Source: Telluria antibiotica
GTDB taxonomy: Bacteria > Pseudomonadota > Gammaproteobacteria > Burkholderiales > Burkholderiaceae_D
Reading direction: 5' to 3'
NCBI RefSeq assembly: GCF_011682055.1
Contig: NZ_JAAQOM010000024.1
Span: 1 to 64,000, forward strand
DNA: 64,000 nucleotides
Under the pieces are notes generated by a model. The model saw only the letters and a list, made by a program, of their open reading frames with translations. It made no database searches and was not told where the DNA came from. The position numbers were made by a program, and so were the translations under genes. Below, one piece after another: positions 8,627 to 16,526 of the stretch. The stretch's first letter is position 1. Every line of letters begins with the position of its first letter.

Positions 8627-8665
8627 ATGGCATGCCATTTCACGTGCGGCGCCGGCGCGCGATGA
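8627..8665 (+). other. Possible 12-codon leader overlapping the DUF2182 gene
   Basis: The best ribosome site in the region, AGGAGG at 8615-8620, is spaced 6 nt from an ATG at 8627 that is out of frame with the membrane protein gene. That ATG opens a 12-codon frame (MACHFTCGAGAR) whose TGA overlaps an in-frame ATG of the DUF2182 gene at 8662 as ATGA. This is what a coupled leader peptide would look like. It may equally be chance, with translation starting at 8632 using the same ribosome site at longer spacing. Confidence 0.3.
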
Positions 8666-9441
8666 GCCGCGCGAGCGGCATCGAGCGCCCGGGCGCCGAC
8701 CGCACCATCGTCCTCGCCCTGCTGGTGCTGCTCGCGGCACTGTGCTGGGCCTGGCTGCTGTTCGTGCCGTTCCACGCGGGCCGCCCGTGGCCGCCGGGCG
8801 CGGGCCCTGTCGGCGGTGCGCATGCCGCCCCGTACCGCGCGACCGACCTCGCGCGGCTGCTGGCGCTCTGGACCGTCGTCATCGCCGCGATGCTGCTGCC
8901 GGCCGCCGCGCCGTCCGTGCTGCTGTATGCGCGCGTCAAGCGGCTCGTGCGCGAGCGCCGGGTCTACCCGTCCACCGTCCTGTTCATGCTGGGTTATCTG
9001 TTCGTCTGGCTCTGCTGCGCGCTCGCCGCCACGCTGGCCGACTGGCAGCTGCACGATGCGGGCGCGCTCGACGAGACGATGGCCATCGCGCACCCGACGG
9101 TAGGCGCCCTCGCCCTCGTCGCGGCAGGTGTCTACCAGTGGACGCCCGCGAAGCACGTGTGCCTCGACAACTGCCGCGCGCCGCTCGCGTTCGTCCTCAC
9201 ACACTGGCGGGGCGGCGCCTGGGGCGCGTTCCGCATGGGCGTCGCGGATGCGCGCTACTGTACCGGGTGCTGTTGGCTGCTGCTCGCGCTCGTGCTGCCG
9301 GCGGGCGTGCTGAACGTGCCCGTGATCGCCGGCCTGATCGCCTTGATCCTGGCGGAAAAACTGCTGCCCGGTGGCCATGTCGTCGCCTGCGCGACGGGGC
9401 TAGTATTCGTCGGATTGGGCACGGTGTTGTTGTTTCCCTGA
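8632..9441 (+). CDS. DUF2182 (COG5486-like) integral membrane protein
   Basis: This protein of about 269 aa has roughly six hydrophobic segments and matches the DUF2182 pattern: a WTPAKHVCLDNCRAPLAF stretch after the central helices, then GMGVADARYCTGCCW-like cysteine-rich residues leading into the last helices. The family is predicted to be metal-binding because of these conserved cysteines and is often encoded beside DUF1326 proteins. None is present here. Two starts compete: 8632 (chosen, ribosome site 11 nt away) and 8662 (MSRASG), which would be coupled to a 12-codon leader. It is divergent from the EamA gene. Confidence 0.75.
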   Translation: MPFHVRRRRAMSRASGIERPGADRTIVLALLVLLAALCWAWLLFVPFHAGRPWPPGAGPVGGAHAAPYRATDLARLLALWTVVIAAMLLPAAAPSVLLYARVKRLVRERRVYPSTVLFMLGYLFVWLCCALAATLADWQLHDAGALDETMAIAHPTVGALALVAAGVYQWTPAKHVCLDNCRAPLAFVLTHWRGGAWGAFRMGVADARYCTGCCWLLLALVLPAGVLNVPVIAGLIALILAEKLLPGGHVVACATGLVFVGLGTVLLFP

Positions 9442-9467
9442 CAGTTTTTAGGCGGGGTGCCTATGCT
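9438..9467 (+). promoter_or_regulatory. Probable sigma-70 promoter of yebC
   Basis: CTGACA (9438-9443) and TATGCT (9462-9467) are spaced 18 nt apart. The -35 hexamer overlaps the stop of the DUF2182 gene, leaving a leader of about 70 nt before yebC. The match is good but untested. Confidence 0.4.
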
Positions 9468-9544
9468 AAAATGTCGAGGATTATCATACCCGGGGCCTCC
9501 ATGATCGCAGTTTGCCGAGGTCCCCTGCTCAAGGAAGACTCGAC

Positions 9545-10270
9545 ATGGCTGGACACAGCAAATGGGCCAACATCAAGCACAAGAAAGCCGCAACTGACGC
9601 GAAGCGCGGCAAGATCTGGACCCGACTGATCAAGGAAATCACCGTGGCCGCCCGCATGGGTGGCGGCGACGCCAACACCAATCCGCGCCTGCGCCTCGCG
9701 ATCGAGAAAGCGGCCGACGCGAACATGCCGAAGGATAACGTCAACCGCGCCGTGCAGCGCGGCTCGGGCGGCCTGGAAGGCGTCAACTACGAGGAAATCC
9801 GCTACGAAGGCTACGGCATCGGCGGCGCCGCCATCATCGTCGACTGCATGACCGACAACCGCGTGCGCACCGTGGCGGAAGTCCGCCATGCGTTCAGCAA
9901 GTTCGGCGGCAATATGGGCACGGAAGGTTCGGTGTCGTTCATGTTCAAGCACGTCGGCCAGTTCCTGTTCGCGCCGGGCGTCAACGAAGACAAGCTGATG
10001 GAAGCGGCACTGGAAGCCGGCGCCGACGACGTGATCGCCGACGACGAAGGCGGCTTCGAAGTGCTGTGCGACCCGATCGCGTTCGCCGGCGTCAAGGAAG
10101 CGCTGGAGAAGGCCGGCTTCAAGGCCGACTCCGCCGAAGTGATCATGAAGCCGGATACCGAGACGGTGTTCACCGGCGAGGACGCGCTCAAGATGCAGAA
10201 GCTGCTCGACGCCCTCGAAAACCTGGACGATGTCCAGGAAGTCTATACGAACGCCGTAATCGACGAGTAA
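9545..10270 (+). CDS. yebC: YebC/PmpR family protein
   Basis: This 241-aa cytoplasmic protein has the invariant N-terminus MAGHSKWANIKHKK and the three-domain YebC fold length. Family members act as transcriptional regulators or as translation factors easing stalled ribosomes; sequence alone does not say which applies here. A longer in-frame start would add 11 residues, but the conserved MAGHSKW start with GGAAG upstream is preferred. purD follows 60 nt downstream on the same strand. Confidence 0.95.
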   Translation: MAGHSKWANIKHKKAATDAKRGKIWTRLIKEITVAARMGGGDANTNPRLRLAIEKAADANMPKDNVNRAVQRGSGGLEGVNYEEIRYEGYGIGGAAIIVDCMTDNRVRTVAEVRHAFSKFGGNMGTEGSVSFMFKHVGQFLFAPGVNEDKLMEAALEAGADDVIADDEGGFEVLCDPIAFAGVKEALEKAGFKADSAEVIMKPDTETVFTGEDALKMQKLLDALENLDDVQEVYTNAVIDE

Positions 10271-10330
10271 GCAGCAGTCTCCATTCAAGTTCAAGTTTAA
10301 GCAGGCATCGCCTGGCAGCGAAAGCAATCC

Positions 10331-11602
10331 ATGAAAATCCTGGTAGTCGGCTCTGGCGGCCGTGAACATGCCCTGGCCTGGAAACTGGCCCAATCCGATC
10401 GCGTCCAGATGGTCTATGTCGCACCGGGCAATGGCGGCACCGCGCGCGATGCGCGCCTGGTCAACATCGACATCACCGACCCGGCCGCGCTGGCCGACTT
10501 CGTCGTCGCCGAGCACGTCAACCTGACGCTCGTCGGCCCGGAGCAACCGCTGGCGGCCGGCATCGTCAACCTGTTCCGCGCGCGCGGCCTGAAGGTCTTC
10601 GGCCCCACGAAGGAAGCGGCCCAGCTGGAAAGCTCGAAGGACTTCGCCAAGGCCTTCATGCATCGCCACGGCATCCCGACGGCCGAGTACAAGACGTTCA
10701 CGGACGTCGCGCAAGCCCACGCCTACATCGACGAAAAGGGCGCACCCATCGTCATCAAGGCCGACGGCCTCGCGGCCGGCAAGGGTGTCGTCGTCGCCAT
10801 GACCCTGGAAGAAGCGCACCAGGCGGCCGACGACATGTTGTCGGGCAACCGCTTCGGCGACGCGGGCGCACGCATCGTGATCGAGGAATTCCTGGCCGGC
10901 GAAGAAGCGAGCTTCATCGTCATGTGCGACGGCAAGAACGTCGTCGCCCTGGCCACGTCGCAAGACCACAAGCGCCTGAAGGACCACGACCAGGGCCCGA
11001 ACACGGGCGGCATGGGCGCGTACTCGCCGGCACCGGTCGTCACGCCGTCGATCCACGCGCGCGTGATGCGCGAGATCATCAATCCCACGATCCACGGCAT
11101 GGCCAAGGACGGCATCCCCTACAGCGGCTTCCTGTACGCGGGCCTGATGATCGACGCGGCCGGTGTACCGAAGGTCATCGAATTCAACTGCCGCATGGGC
11201 GACCCGGAAACGCAGCCGATCATGACGCGCCTGAAGAGCGACTTCGTGACGGTGCTGGAACACGCGTGCAACGGCACCCTTGACAAGGTCGAGCTCGAAT
11301 GGGACCGCCGCACGGCGGTGGGCGTCGTGATGGCGGCGGCCGGCTATCCGGACGCGCCGGCCAAGGGCGACGTCATCGACGGCATTCCCGCCGAAACGCC
11401 GGAATGCGTCACCTTCCACGCGGGCACGCAGATCGTGGGCGGCACCCTGCAGACGTCGGGCGGCCGCGTGCTGTGCGTCGTCGGCCTGGGCGACAGCGTC
11501 AAGATGGCGCAGAAGCAGGCGTACGAGACGGTGGAGAAAATCCACTTCAACGGCGCGCAGTACCGCCGCGACATCGGCTGGCGCGGCATCAAGTCGGCTT
11601 GA
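10331..11602 (+). CDS. purD: Phosphoribosylamine-glycine ligase
   Basis: This 423-aa ATP-grasp enzyme joins glycine to phosphoribosylamine in purine synthesis. The N-terminal motif KILVVGSGGREHALAWKL, the GPEQPLAAGI segment, the ATP-grasp loop DGLAAGKGV and the metal/ATP-binding EFNCRMGDPE are all present, so it is complete. Its start lies 60 nt after yebC. A strong intrinsic terminator follows at 11624-11661. In related genomes the next gene would be expected to be hemF; here a carbohydrate-degradation island intervenes. Confidence 0.97.
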   Translation: MKILVVGSGGREHALAWKLAQSDRVQMVYVAPGNGGTARDARLVNIDITDPAALADFVVAEHVNLTLVGPEQPLAAGIVNLFRARGLKVFGPTKEAAQLESSKDFAKAFMHRHGIPTAEYKTFTDVAQAHAYIDEKGAPIVIKADGLAAGKGVVVAMTLEEAHQAADDMLSGNRFGDAGARIVIEEFLAGEEASFIVMCDGKNVVALATSQDHKRLKDHDQGPNTGGMGAYSPAPVVTPSIHARVMREIINPTIHGMAKDGIPYSGFLYAGLMIDAAGVPKVIEFNCRMGDPETQPIMTRLKSDFVTVLEHACNGTLDKVELEWDRRTAVGVVMAAAGYPDAPAKGDVIDGIPAETPECVTFHAGTQIVGGTLQTSGGRVLCVVGLGDSVKMAQKQAYETVEKIHFNGAQYRRDIGWRGIKSA

Positions 11603-11623
11603 CGACGTAGCGCGCGCAGCGTG

Positions 11624-11661
11624 AAAAACGGGACACGGTGCAAACCTTGTCCCGTTTTTTT
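11624..11661 (+). terminator. Rho-independent terminator after purD
   Basis: A 12-bp stem, AAAAACGGGACA against TGTCCCGTTTTT, encloses a 12-nt loop and ends in a run of seven T. It separates purD transcription from the GH29 promoter that begins five nucleotides later. Confidence 0.85.
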
Positions 11662-11665
11662 ATCG

Positions 11666-11694
11666 TTGAGTGTTTAAAATATATAGAATACAAT
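11666..11694 (+). promoter_or_regulatory. Promoter of the GH29 gene
   Basis: TTGAGT (11666-11671) and TACAAT (11689-11694) are spaced 17 nt apart in a locally AT-rich stretch. Transcription would start near 11701, about 28 nt before the TTG start codon. It directly abuts the purD terminator. Confidence 0.55.
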
Positions 11695-11728
11695 CGCCGC
11701 CATCCCACCGTCGAACGGAGCGTAGACC

Positions 11729-13468
11729 TTGAAGACCACGACCCTGGCACTGGCCGGCATCCTCGCCACCGCCCTTCCCGTCCACGCTGCGCTGCCGGTG
11801 CTCGGCCCGATGCCGGCCGTGCCGGCGAAGCTGGCCCCCGACAGCGCAACCATGGGAGACTGGCGCACCGCACCCGCGGTGCACCTGGACTTGCCGGTCA
11901 CGGACGGCCCGTTCCAGCCGACGTGGGACTCGATCGCACAGCACTACCCGGGCACGCCGGCGTGGCTGCGCGAGGCCAAGTTCGGCATCTGGGTCCACTT
12001 CGGTCCGCAGGCGGCGGGCATGAGCGGCGACTGGTACGCCCGCCGGCTGTACGTCCCGGGCACGTCGGCCTACGCCAGCCACCTCAAGGCTTACGGTCAT
12101 CCTTCGGAGACCGGCTACAAGGAGGTGCTGCGGGACTGGAATCCGCGCAAGCTCGACCCGGCCAGGCTGACGGCGCTGTACAAGGAGGCCGGCGCGCGCT
12201 TCCTGCTCATCCAGGGCGTCCACCACGACAATTTCGATTTGTGGGATTCCCGTTATCAGCCGTGGAATGCGAAGCGCCTCGGTCCCAAGCGCGACCTGCT
12301 CGGCGAGTGGGCGGCCGCGGCGAAGGCGAGCGGCCTGCGCTATGGCGTCGCGTTTCACCATGAATACACGTGGTGGTGGTGGCAGACCGCGTTCGGCAGC
12401 GACCCGACGGGCCCGTTCGCCGGCAAGCCGTACGACGGCGCATTGACCTTGGCCGACGGCAAGGGGCAATGGTGGGAAGGGCTCGATCCGCGCCTGCTGT
12501 ACGGCCCGGACCTGCGCGAATACAAGGGCGTCACGGCGGCGGCACACACGGACTGGCAACCGCCGCCCGCCGGCATCTTCAGCCGCCACGGCGCCTATGC
12601 CGAGTGGTACGCGAAACGGTGGGCGCTGCGCATGATGGACGTGGTGGAACATTACGACCCCGATTTCATCTACACGGACGGCACGAGCGACCAGCCGTTC
12701 AGCGGCAACGGGACCGGGACCGGCATGAAGTCGGATGCCATGCAGCTCGTGATGGCGGATTTCTACAACCGCACGCTGAAGAAACGGGGCAAGGTCGACA
12801 CGTTCAGCATCGTCAAATTCCATCCCAAATTCAACGGCACCGTCAGCACGGAGGAAGGCTCGATCCCGCAGGGCATCCGGAACGATGCACCGTGGATCGC
12901 GGAAACGGCCGTGGGCGACTGGTACTACGCCCCGTGGTTCACGTACGATTCGGGCGCCATGATCCGCTACCTGCTCGAACAGGTGGCGCGCGACGGCAAC
13001 GTGGCGATCTGCATTTCGCCGCTGCCGGACGGTTCGCTGGACGAAGGCAGCATCCGCATGCTGAAGGAAGTCGGCGCCTGGATGCGCGTGAACGGCCAGG
13101 GCATCTATGGCAGCAAGGCCTGGGTGCGGCTGGGCGAAGGCGAGGACGGCAAGCTGCGCACCCTGCCCGCCGGGAAGCTCGGGAAGGAACAGGCCGACTT
13201 CGCGTTTGGCCCCCACGATTTCCGCTTCACGGTCGGCCGCGACGGTTCGCTGTACGCGTTCACCATGATGGTGCCGAAGCCCGGCACCACGCTGAAGATC
13301 ACGTCGCTCGGATCGCGCGCGAACCTGCTGGGCAAGCCGGTCACGTCGGTATCCCTGGTCGGTCACGAGGGCGCTCCGCTCGCCTGGCGCCAGGACGCCG
13401 ATGGCCTGGTCATCACGACCCCACCCGAGATGCCGTTTGCCACGGCCGTCGCATTCAACATTCGCTGA
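11729..13468 (+). CDS. Secreted GH29 alpha-L-fucosidase-like hydrolase
   Basis: This 579-aa protein carries a cleavable signal peptide (hydrophobic segment, cut after PVHA near residue 20), so it acts in the periplasm or outside. The body matches glycoside hydrolase family 29: KFGIWVHFGPQ near the start of the barrel, GARFLLIQGVHHDNFDLWDS, and DPDFIYTDG, which holds the likely nucleophile aspartate. GH29 enzymes release alpha-L-fucose from glycans. The start is TTG with GGAG 8 nt upstream; no ATG fits before the signal peptide. It converges on a GH74 gene, and a shared two-way terminator lies between them. Together they suggest breakdown of fucosylated xyloglucan. Confidence 0.85.
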   Translation: MKTTTLALAGILATALPVHAALPVLGPMPAVPAKLAPDSATMGDWRTAPAVHLDLPVTDGPFQPTWDSIAQHYPGTPAWLREAKFGIWVHFGPQAAGMSGDWYARRLYVPGTSAYASHLKAYGHPSETGYKEVLRDWNPRKLDPARLTALYKEAGARFLLIQGVHHDNFDLWDSRYQPWNAKRLGPKRDLLGEWAAAAKASGLRYGVAFHHEYTWWWWQTAFGSDPTGPFAGKPYDGALTLADGKGQWWEGLDPRLLYGPDLREYKGVTAAAHTDWQPPPAGIFSRHGAYAEWYAKRWALRMMDVVEHYDPDFIYTDGTSDQPFSGNGTGTGMKSDAMQLVMADFYNRTLKKRGKVDTFSIVKFHPKFNGTVSTEEGSIPQGIRNDAPWIAETAVGDWYYAPWFTYDSGAMIRYLLEQVARDGNVAICISPLPDGSLDEGSIRMLKEVGAWMRVNGQGIYGSKAWVRLGEGEDGKLRTLPAGKLGKEQADFAFGPHDFRFTVGRDGSLYAFTMMVPKPGTTLKITSLGSRANLLGKPVTSVSLVGHEGAPLAWRQDADGLVITTPPEMPFATAVAFNIR

Positions 13469-13478
13469 CACGGCAAAA

Positions 13479-13513
13479 AAAACGGGACAGGGCCCACGGC
13501 CTCGTCCCGTTTT
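13479..13513. terminator. Bidirectional terminator between GH29 and GH74 genes
   Basis: The stem AAAACGGGAC pairs with GTCCCGTTTT around a 14-16 nt loop. A-runs on the left and T-runs on the right allow it to serve both converging genes. Its stem resembles that of the purD terminator at 11624-11661. Confidence 0.75.
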
Positions 13514-13530
13514 GTTGAGGTACGTGACGC

Positions 13531-15693
13531 TTACTGCGGACGGCCCGCCACGAGGCCGCGGCCCATCGTGCTCATGTACACGACACCGAACGTGTTCATG
13601 TCGCCGAAGACGACGCCGCCATCGGCACCGTACTGGTGGGCCCAGTCATTGATCTGCACCCAGCTGTTGCCCGTGTCGGTCGAACGGAACATCCCGCGCA
13701 CGCCGTTCACGATGCCCCACATGAAGATGGTCGGGTACGTGCTGCCTGCGGCCGCCTTGCCGAAGCCGATGCCGCGGCATTCCGTCACGCTGTTGATCTT
13801 GCTGAACGACGAGCCGGAGTTGGTCGAACGCATCAGGCCGTTGCCGTACATCGGCAGCCAGATATCGCCCTGGATGCCGGGCGCCGTGCGCATGCGGGGA
13901 TTACCCCAGGCGGACAACGTGGCGGTGTTGTAGAAGTTGGCGCCGCCGTCATAGCTGACCCAGACCTTGCCGTTATTGTTGTCGTAGGCATAGAACAGGT
14001 TGGAATTGACGGTGTCGGCCACGACGGTCGCACCGGAGATGTTCAGGTTGTTCACCGCGGTCCAGCTGTTGCCGTTGTTGACGGAACGGTAGGTGACGGT
14101 GGAACCCGACGGGCTGTGCAGCAGCACGCCGCCATTGGCCGACAGCGCCACCTGGCCCTGGCTGCCGTTGATGCTGCCGGAAACGAACCAGTTGACACCG
14201 CCGTTCAGCGACACCTGCACCTTGTTGCCGACGCGGGCCAGCACGGATGCATTACTGCCCGCGATCGCCAGGCCGGACGTGTTGCCCATGTACGGCTGCA
14301 GACGGGCGCCATAGCCCCACGTGTTGTAGTGGCGGAAGCCGTCGACGTCGCCGAGCCCTGTGATCAGCGGGCCGCCCGGCACGCTGACGCCGCCCAGCAC
14401 CACGGTTTCTTCCAGGCCGTTCACGTTGAACGTCCAGTTCGGTTGCGCAGCACCGACATTGGTCGACTTGAAGATGCCGTTGCCGGACGTGACCCAAGCG
14501 GTCGCGCCGTTGAACGGGTCGAACACCACGGAGCCGGACCAATGGATGCCCGCGTCGACGGCCCAGTCGACCCCGCCGGTGGACTTGGTGCCGGTGGCCA
14601 CGAGGTCCGTCCAGCTGCCGCCGCCATTGGCGCTGAGGAAGATGCGATCGCCATAGATGGTATTGCCGTCGGAACCGGCCCACTGATTCCAATAGGTATT
14701 GATGGTCGACACGAGCACGCGGTTGGCATTCGTGGCATCGACGCTGACGCCGCTGAACGGCGTGGTCATGCCGTTCGGGCTCACGTTGGTCCAACTGCCG
14801 TTGTTGACGTTGTACTTCATCACGGCGCCCTGGGTCATCGCATTGTCCGCGATCTGATTCGGATCGATGCCGCCTGGGCCTGCGCCATTGGCGTAGGTAA
14901 TGTAGAGGTTGCCCTGGCCGTCGAAGGCGCCGCGCTGCGGCATCAGGTTGCCGGGTGCGCCGCTGATGGCATAGAAACTCTGGCCGCCGTTGTCGCTGCG
15001 GTAGAGGTTCGGCCCCGTATAGCTGTAGCGCGACACGCCCACGATGATGCGCTGCGCCGCGCCGTTGACGACGCTGGTCGGATCCGGGAGGACGAGGTTG
15101 ACGCCGTTGCCGTTCGGCGTGGTCGTCACGTTGATGCCACTGAGGCGGGTCCATGTTGCGCCGGAGTCCCAGCTCTTGAACAGGCCGTTGTAGCGGGTGC
15201 CGGCGTACAGGACGTTGCTGGAACCCGGGTCGAACGCGAGGCGCTCGCCGCTCTGGCGGCCGTAGCCGTTGCCGTGCGTCTTGAACAGGGACGACACGTC
15301 GGTCGTCGTCCAGCTCGCTCCATAGTTCGTGGAGCGCATGATGACGGTCTTGCCGTTGCTGAAGTAGCTGGTGCCCGCCAACAGCACGATGTTGGCCGCG
15401 TTCTTCGGGTCGACCGCCATCGAATCGACGCCCATCAGCCCCATGTCGTCCTGCGACATCCAGTCCATCAGCGGCACCCAGCGCGATGCCGAGTTATCCC
15501 AGCGGTACGCGCCACCCACGTCGGTGCGGGCGTACACGACGCCTTGCTGCGTCTTGGCCGGGAAGATGCCGGTGACGAAGCCGCCACCGCCCATCGGTAC
15601 ATTGTTCCACGTATAGCCGGCCGAATTCTGCGCCGCCGCGCCGCCCGCGGCCATTGCCGCCGCCAGCACGAGCGTTGTTTTCATCCATTTCAT
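13531..15693 (-). CDS. Secreted GH74 xyloglucanase-like protein
   Basis: This protein of about 720 aa has a signal peptide (MKWMKTTLVLAAAMAAGG, cut near AAAQ) and the twin seven-bladed beta-propeller repeats of GH74, with many SxDxGxTW blade motifs such as SWDSGATWTRL. Catalytic aspartates are expected at D58 in ARTDVGGAYRWD and about D449 in GDVDGFRHY. GH74 enzymes hydrolyse beta-1,4-glucan backbones of xyloglucan. Three ATGs compete; 15693 has AGGAG 9 nt upstream. A PEP-CTERM gene and a second GH74 lie upstream on the same strand. Confidence 0.85.
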   Translation of the reverse strand: MKWMKTTLVLAAAMAAGGAAAQNSAGYTWNNVPMGGGGFVTGIFPAKTQQGVVYARTDVGGAYRWDNSASRWVPLMDWMSQDDMGLMGVDSMAVDPKNAANIVLLAGTSYFSNGKTVIMRSTNYGASWTTTDVSSLFKTHGNGYGRQSGERLAFDPGSSNVLYAGTRYNGLFKSWDSGATWTRLSGINVTTTPNGNGVNLVLPDPTSVVNGAAQRIIVGVSRYSYTGPNLYRSDNGGQSFYAISGAPGNLMPQRGAFDGQGNLYITYANGAGPGGIDPNQIADNAMTQGAVMKYNVNNGSWTNVSPNGMTTPFSGVSVDATNANRVLVSTINTYWNQWAGSDGNTIYGDRIFLSANGGGSWTDLVATGTKSTGGVDWAVDAGIHWSGSVVFDPFNGATAWVTSGNGIFKSTNVGAAQPNWTFNVNGLEETVVLGGVSVPGGPLITGLGDVDGFRHYNTWGYGARLQPYMGNTSGLAIAGSNASVLARVGNKVQVSLNGGVNWFVSGSINGSQGQVALSANGGVLLHSPSGSTVTYRSVNNGNSWTAVNNLNISGATVVADTVNSNLFYAYDNNNGKVWVSYDGGANFYNTATLSAWGNPRMRTAPGIQGDIWLPMYGNGLMRSTNSGSSFSKINSVTECRGIGFGKAAAGSTYPTIFMWGIVNGVRGMFRSTDTGNSWVQINDWAHQYGADGGVVFGDMNTFGVVYMSTMGRGLVAGRPQ

Positions 15694-15872
15694 GCTTGTC
15701 ATCTCCTGATTATTTTTCCCCGATCGGATAGCGCGACGCGTGCCACGGGTAGGGCGACGCATCTGGGCAGCAGCGTGCGGCCCACGTCTCTCCTTTCTCG
15801 AGTCAGCCAGGATGGCGCCCGCGCGGTGGCGGGCAAGCAGGGATGCCGGCGGGCGCGGCCCGCCGGGAAAGA

Positions 15873-16466
15873 TCAAGCGCGGCGACGACGCGCCAGGCCG
15901 CCCGCGGCCAGGCCACCCACCATCAGCGCCAGCGTGCCCGGCAGCGGCACGGCGCCGGCCGCCGTCACGTCGATGTTGTCGACCTGGGCGAAGCCGGAGG
16001 CGTCGACGGTCAGGCGCAGTTCGCTGATGCCCGTCAGGCCGCTCGTCCACGTGCCCGGGCCCTGGATGGCGCCGACCGAGACGCCGTCGGCCGACACGTC
16101 GGTGGTGTCGGGATAGTCGACGGAATAATCGAAGCCGTTCAGGTTGAACTTGCCGCCGCCGACGCGGCTCAGCGTCAGGAAGGTGCCGGTGCCGTTGTCG
16201 ATGCCGTCGAGCCAGTTGAACGTCTGTGGCTCGTACGAGTAGGTGCCGATCGTGACCGCGCCCGGCGCCGCATTGGGCGCGTGCAGCGTCACCAGGAAGC
16301 CGGACTGCACGTACGTCAGGTTCGTGCCGTCATACGCCATATTGCTCGGGAGCGGACTGCCGCCGCCGTACGTCATCTCGGTCAGGTCGTCGAAGTTCAG
16401 GACGGTCGCGCTGGCGCTGCCTGCGGCCAGGAAGGCGATGGCGGCGAGGATGGATTTGAATTTCAT
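15873..16466 (-). CDS. PEP-CTERM sorting domain protein
   Basis: This 197-aa protein has an N-terminal signal peptide (cut near GSASA) and a C-terminal tripartite sorting signal: the VPLPGT motif, a hydrophobic helix, then RRRR. PEP-CTERM proteins are processed by exosortase and linked with surface or exopolysaccharide assembly. The motif here is VPLP rather than the usual VPEP. The middle, rich in Gly, Asn, Asp and Thr, looks like a beta-sandwich; no enzyme motif is seen. It lies between two GH74 genes in the same orientation, so it may help bind or display the polysaccharide, which is inference. Confidence 0.85.
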   Translation of the reverse strand: MKFKSILAAIAFLAAGSASATVLNFDDLTEMTYGGGSPLPSNMAYDGTNLTYVQSGFLVTLHAPNAAPGAVTIGTYSYEPQTFNWLDGIDNGTGTFLTLSRVGGGKFNLNGFDYSVDYPDTTDVSADGVSVGAIQGPGTWTSGLTGISELRLTVDASGFAQVDNIDVTAAGAVPLPGTLALMVGGLAAGGLARRRRA

Positions 16467-16526
16467 GGGATTCTCCGAAAAAAGTCGATACGGCCGGCGC
16501 CACCGAGGGCGCCGGCCCTGCCGTCA

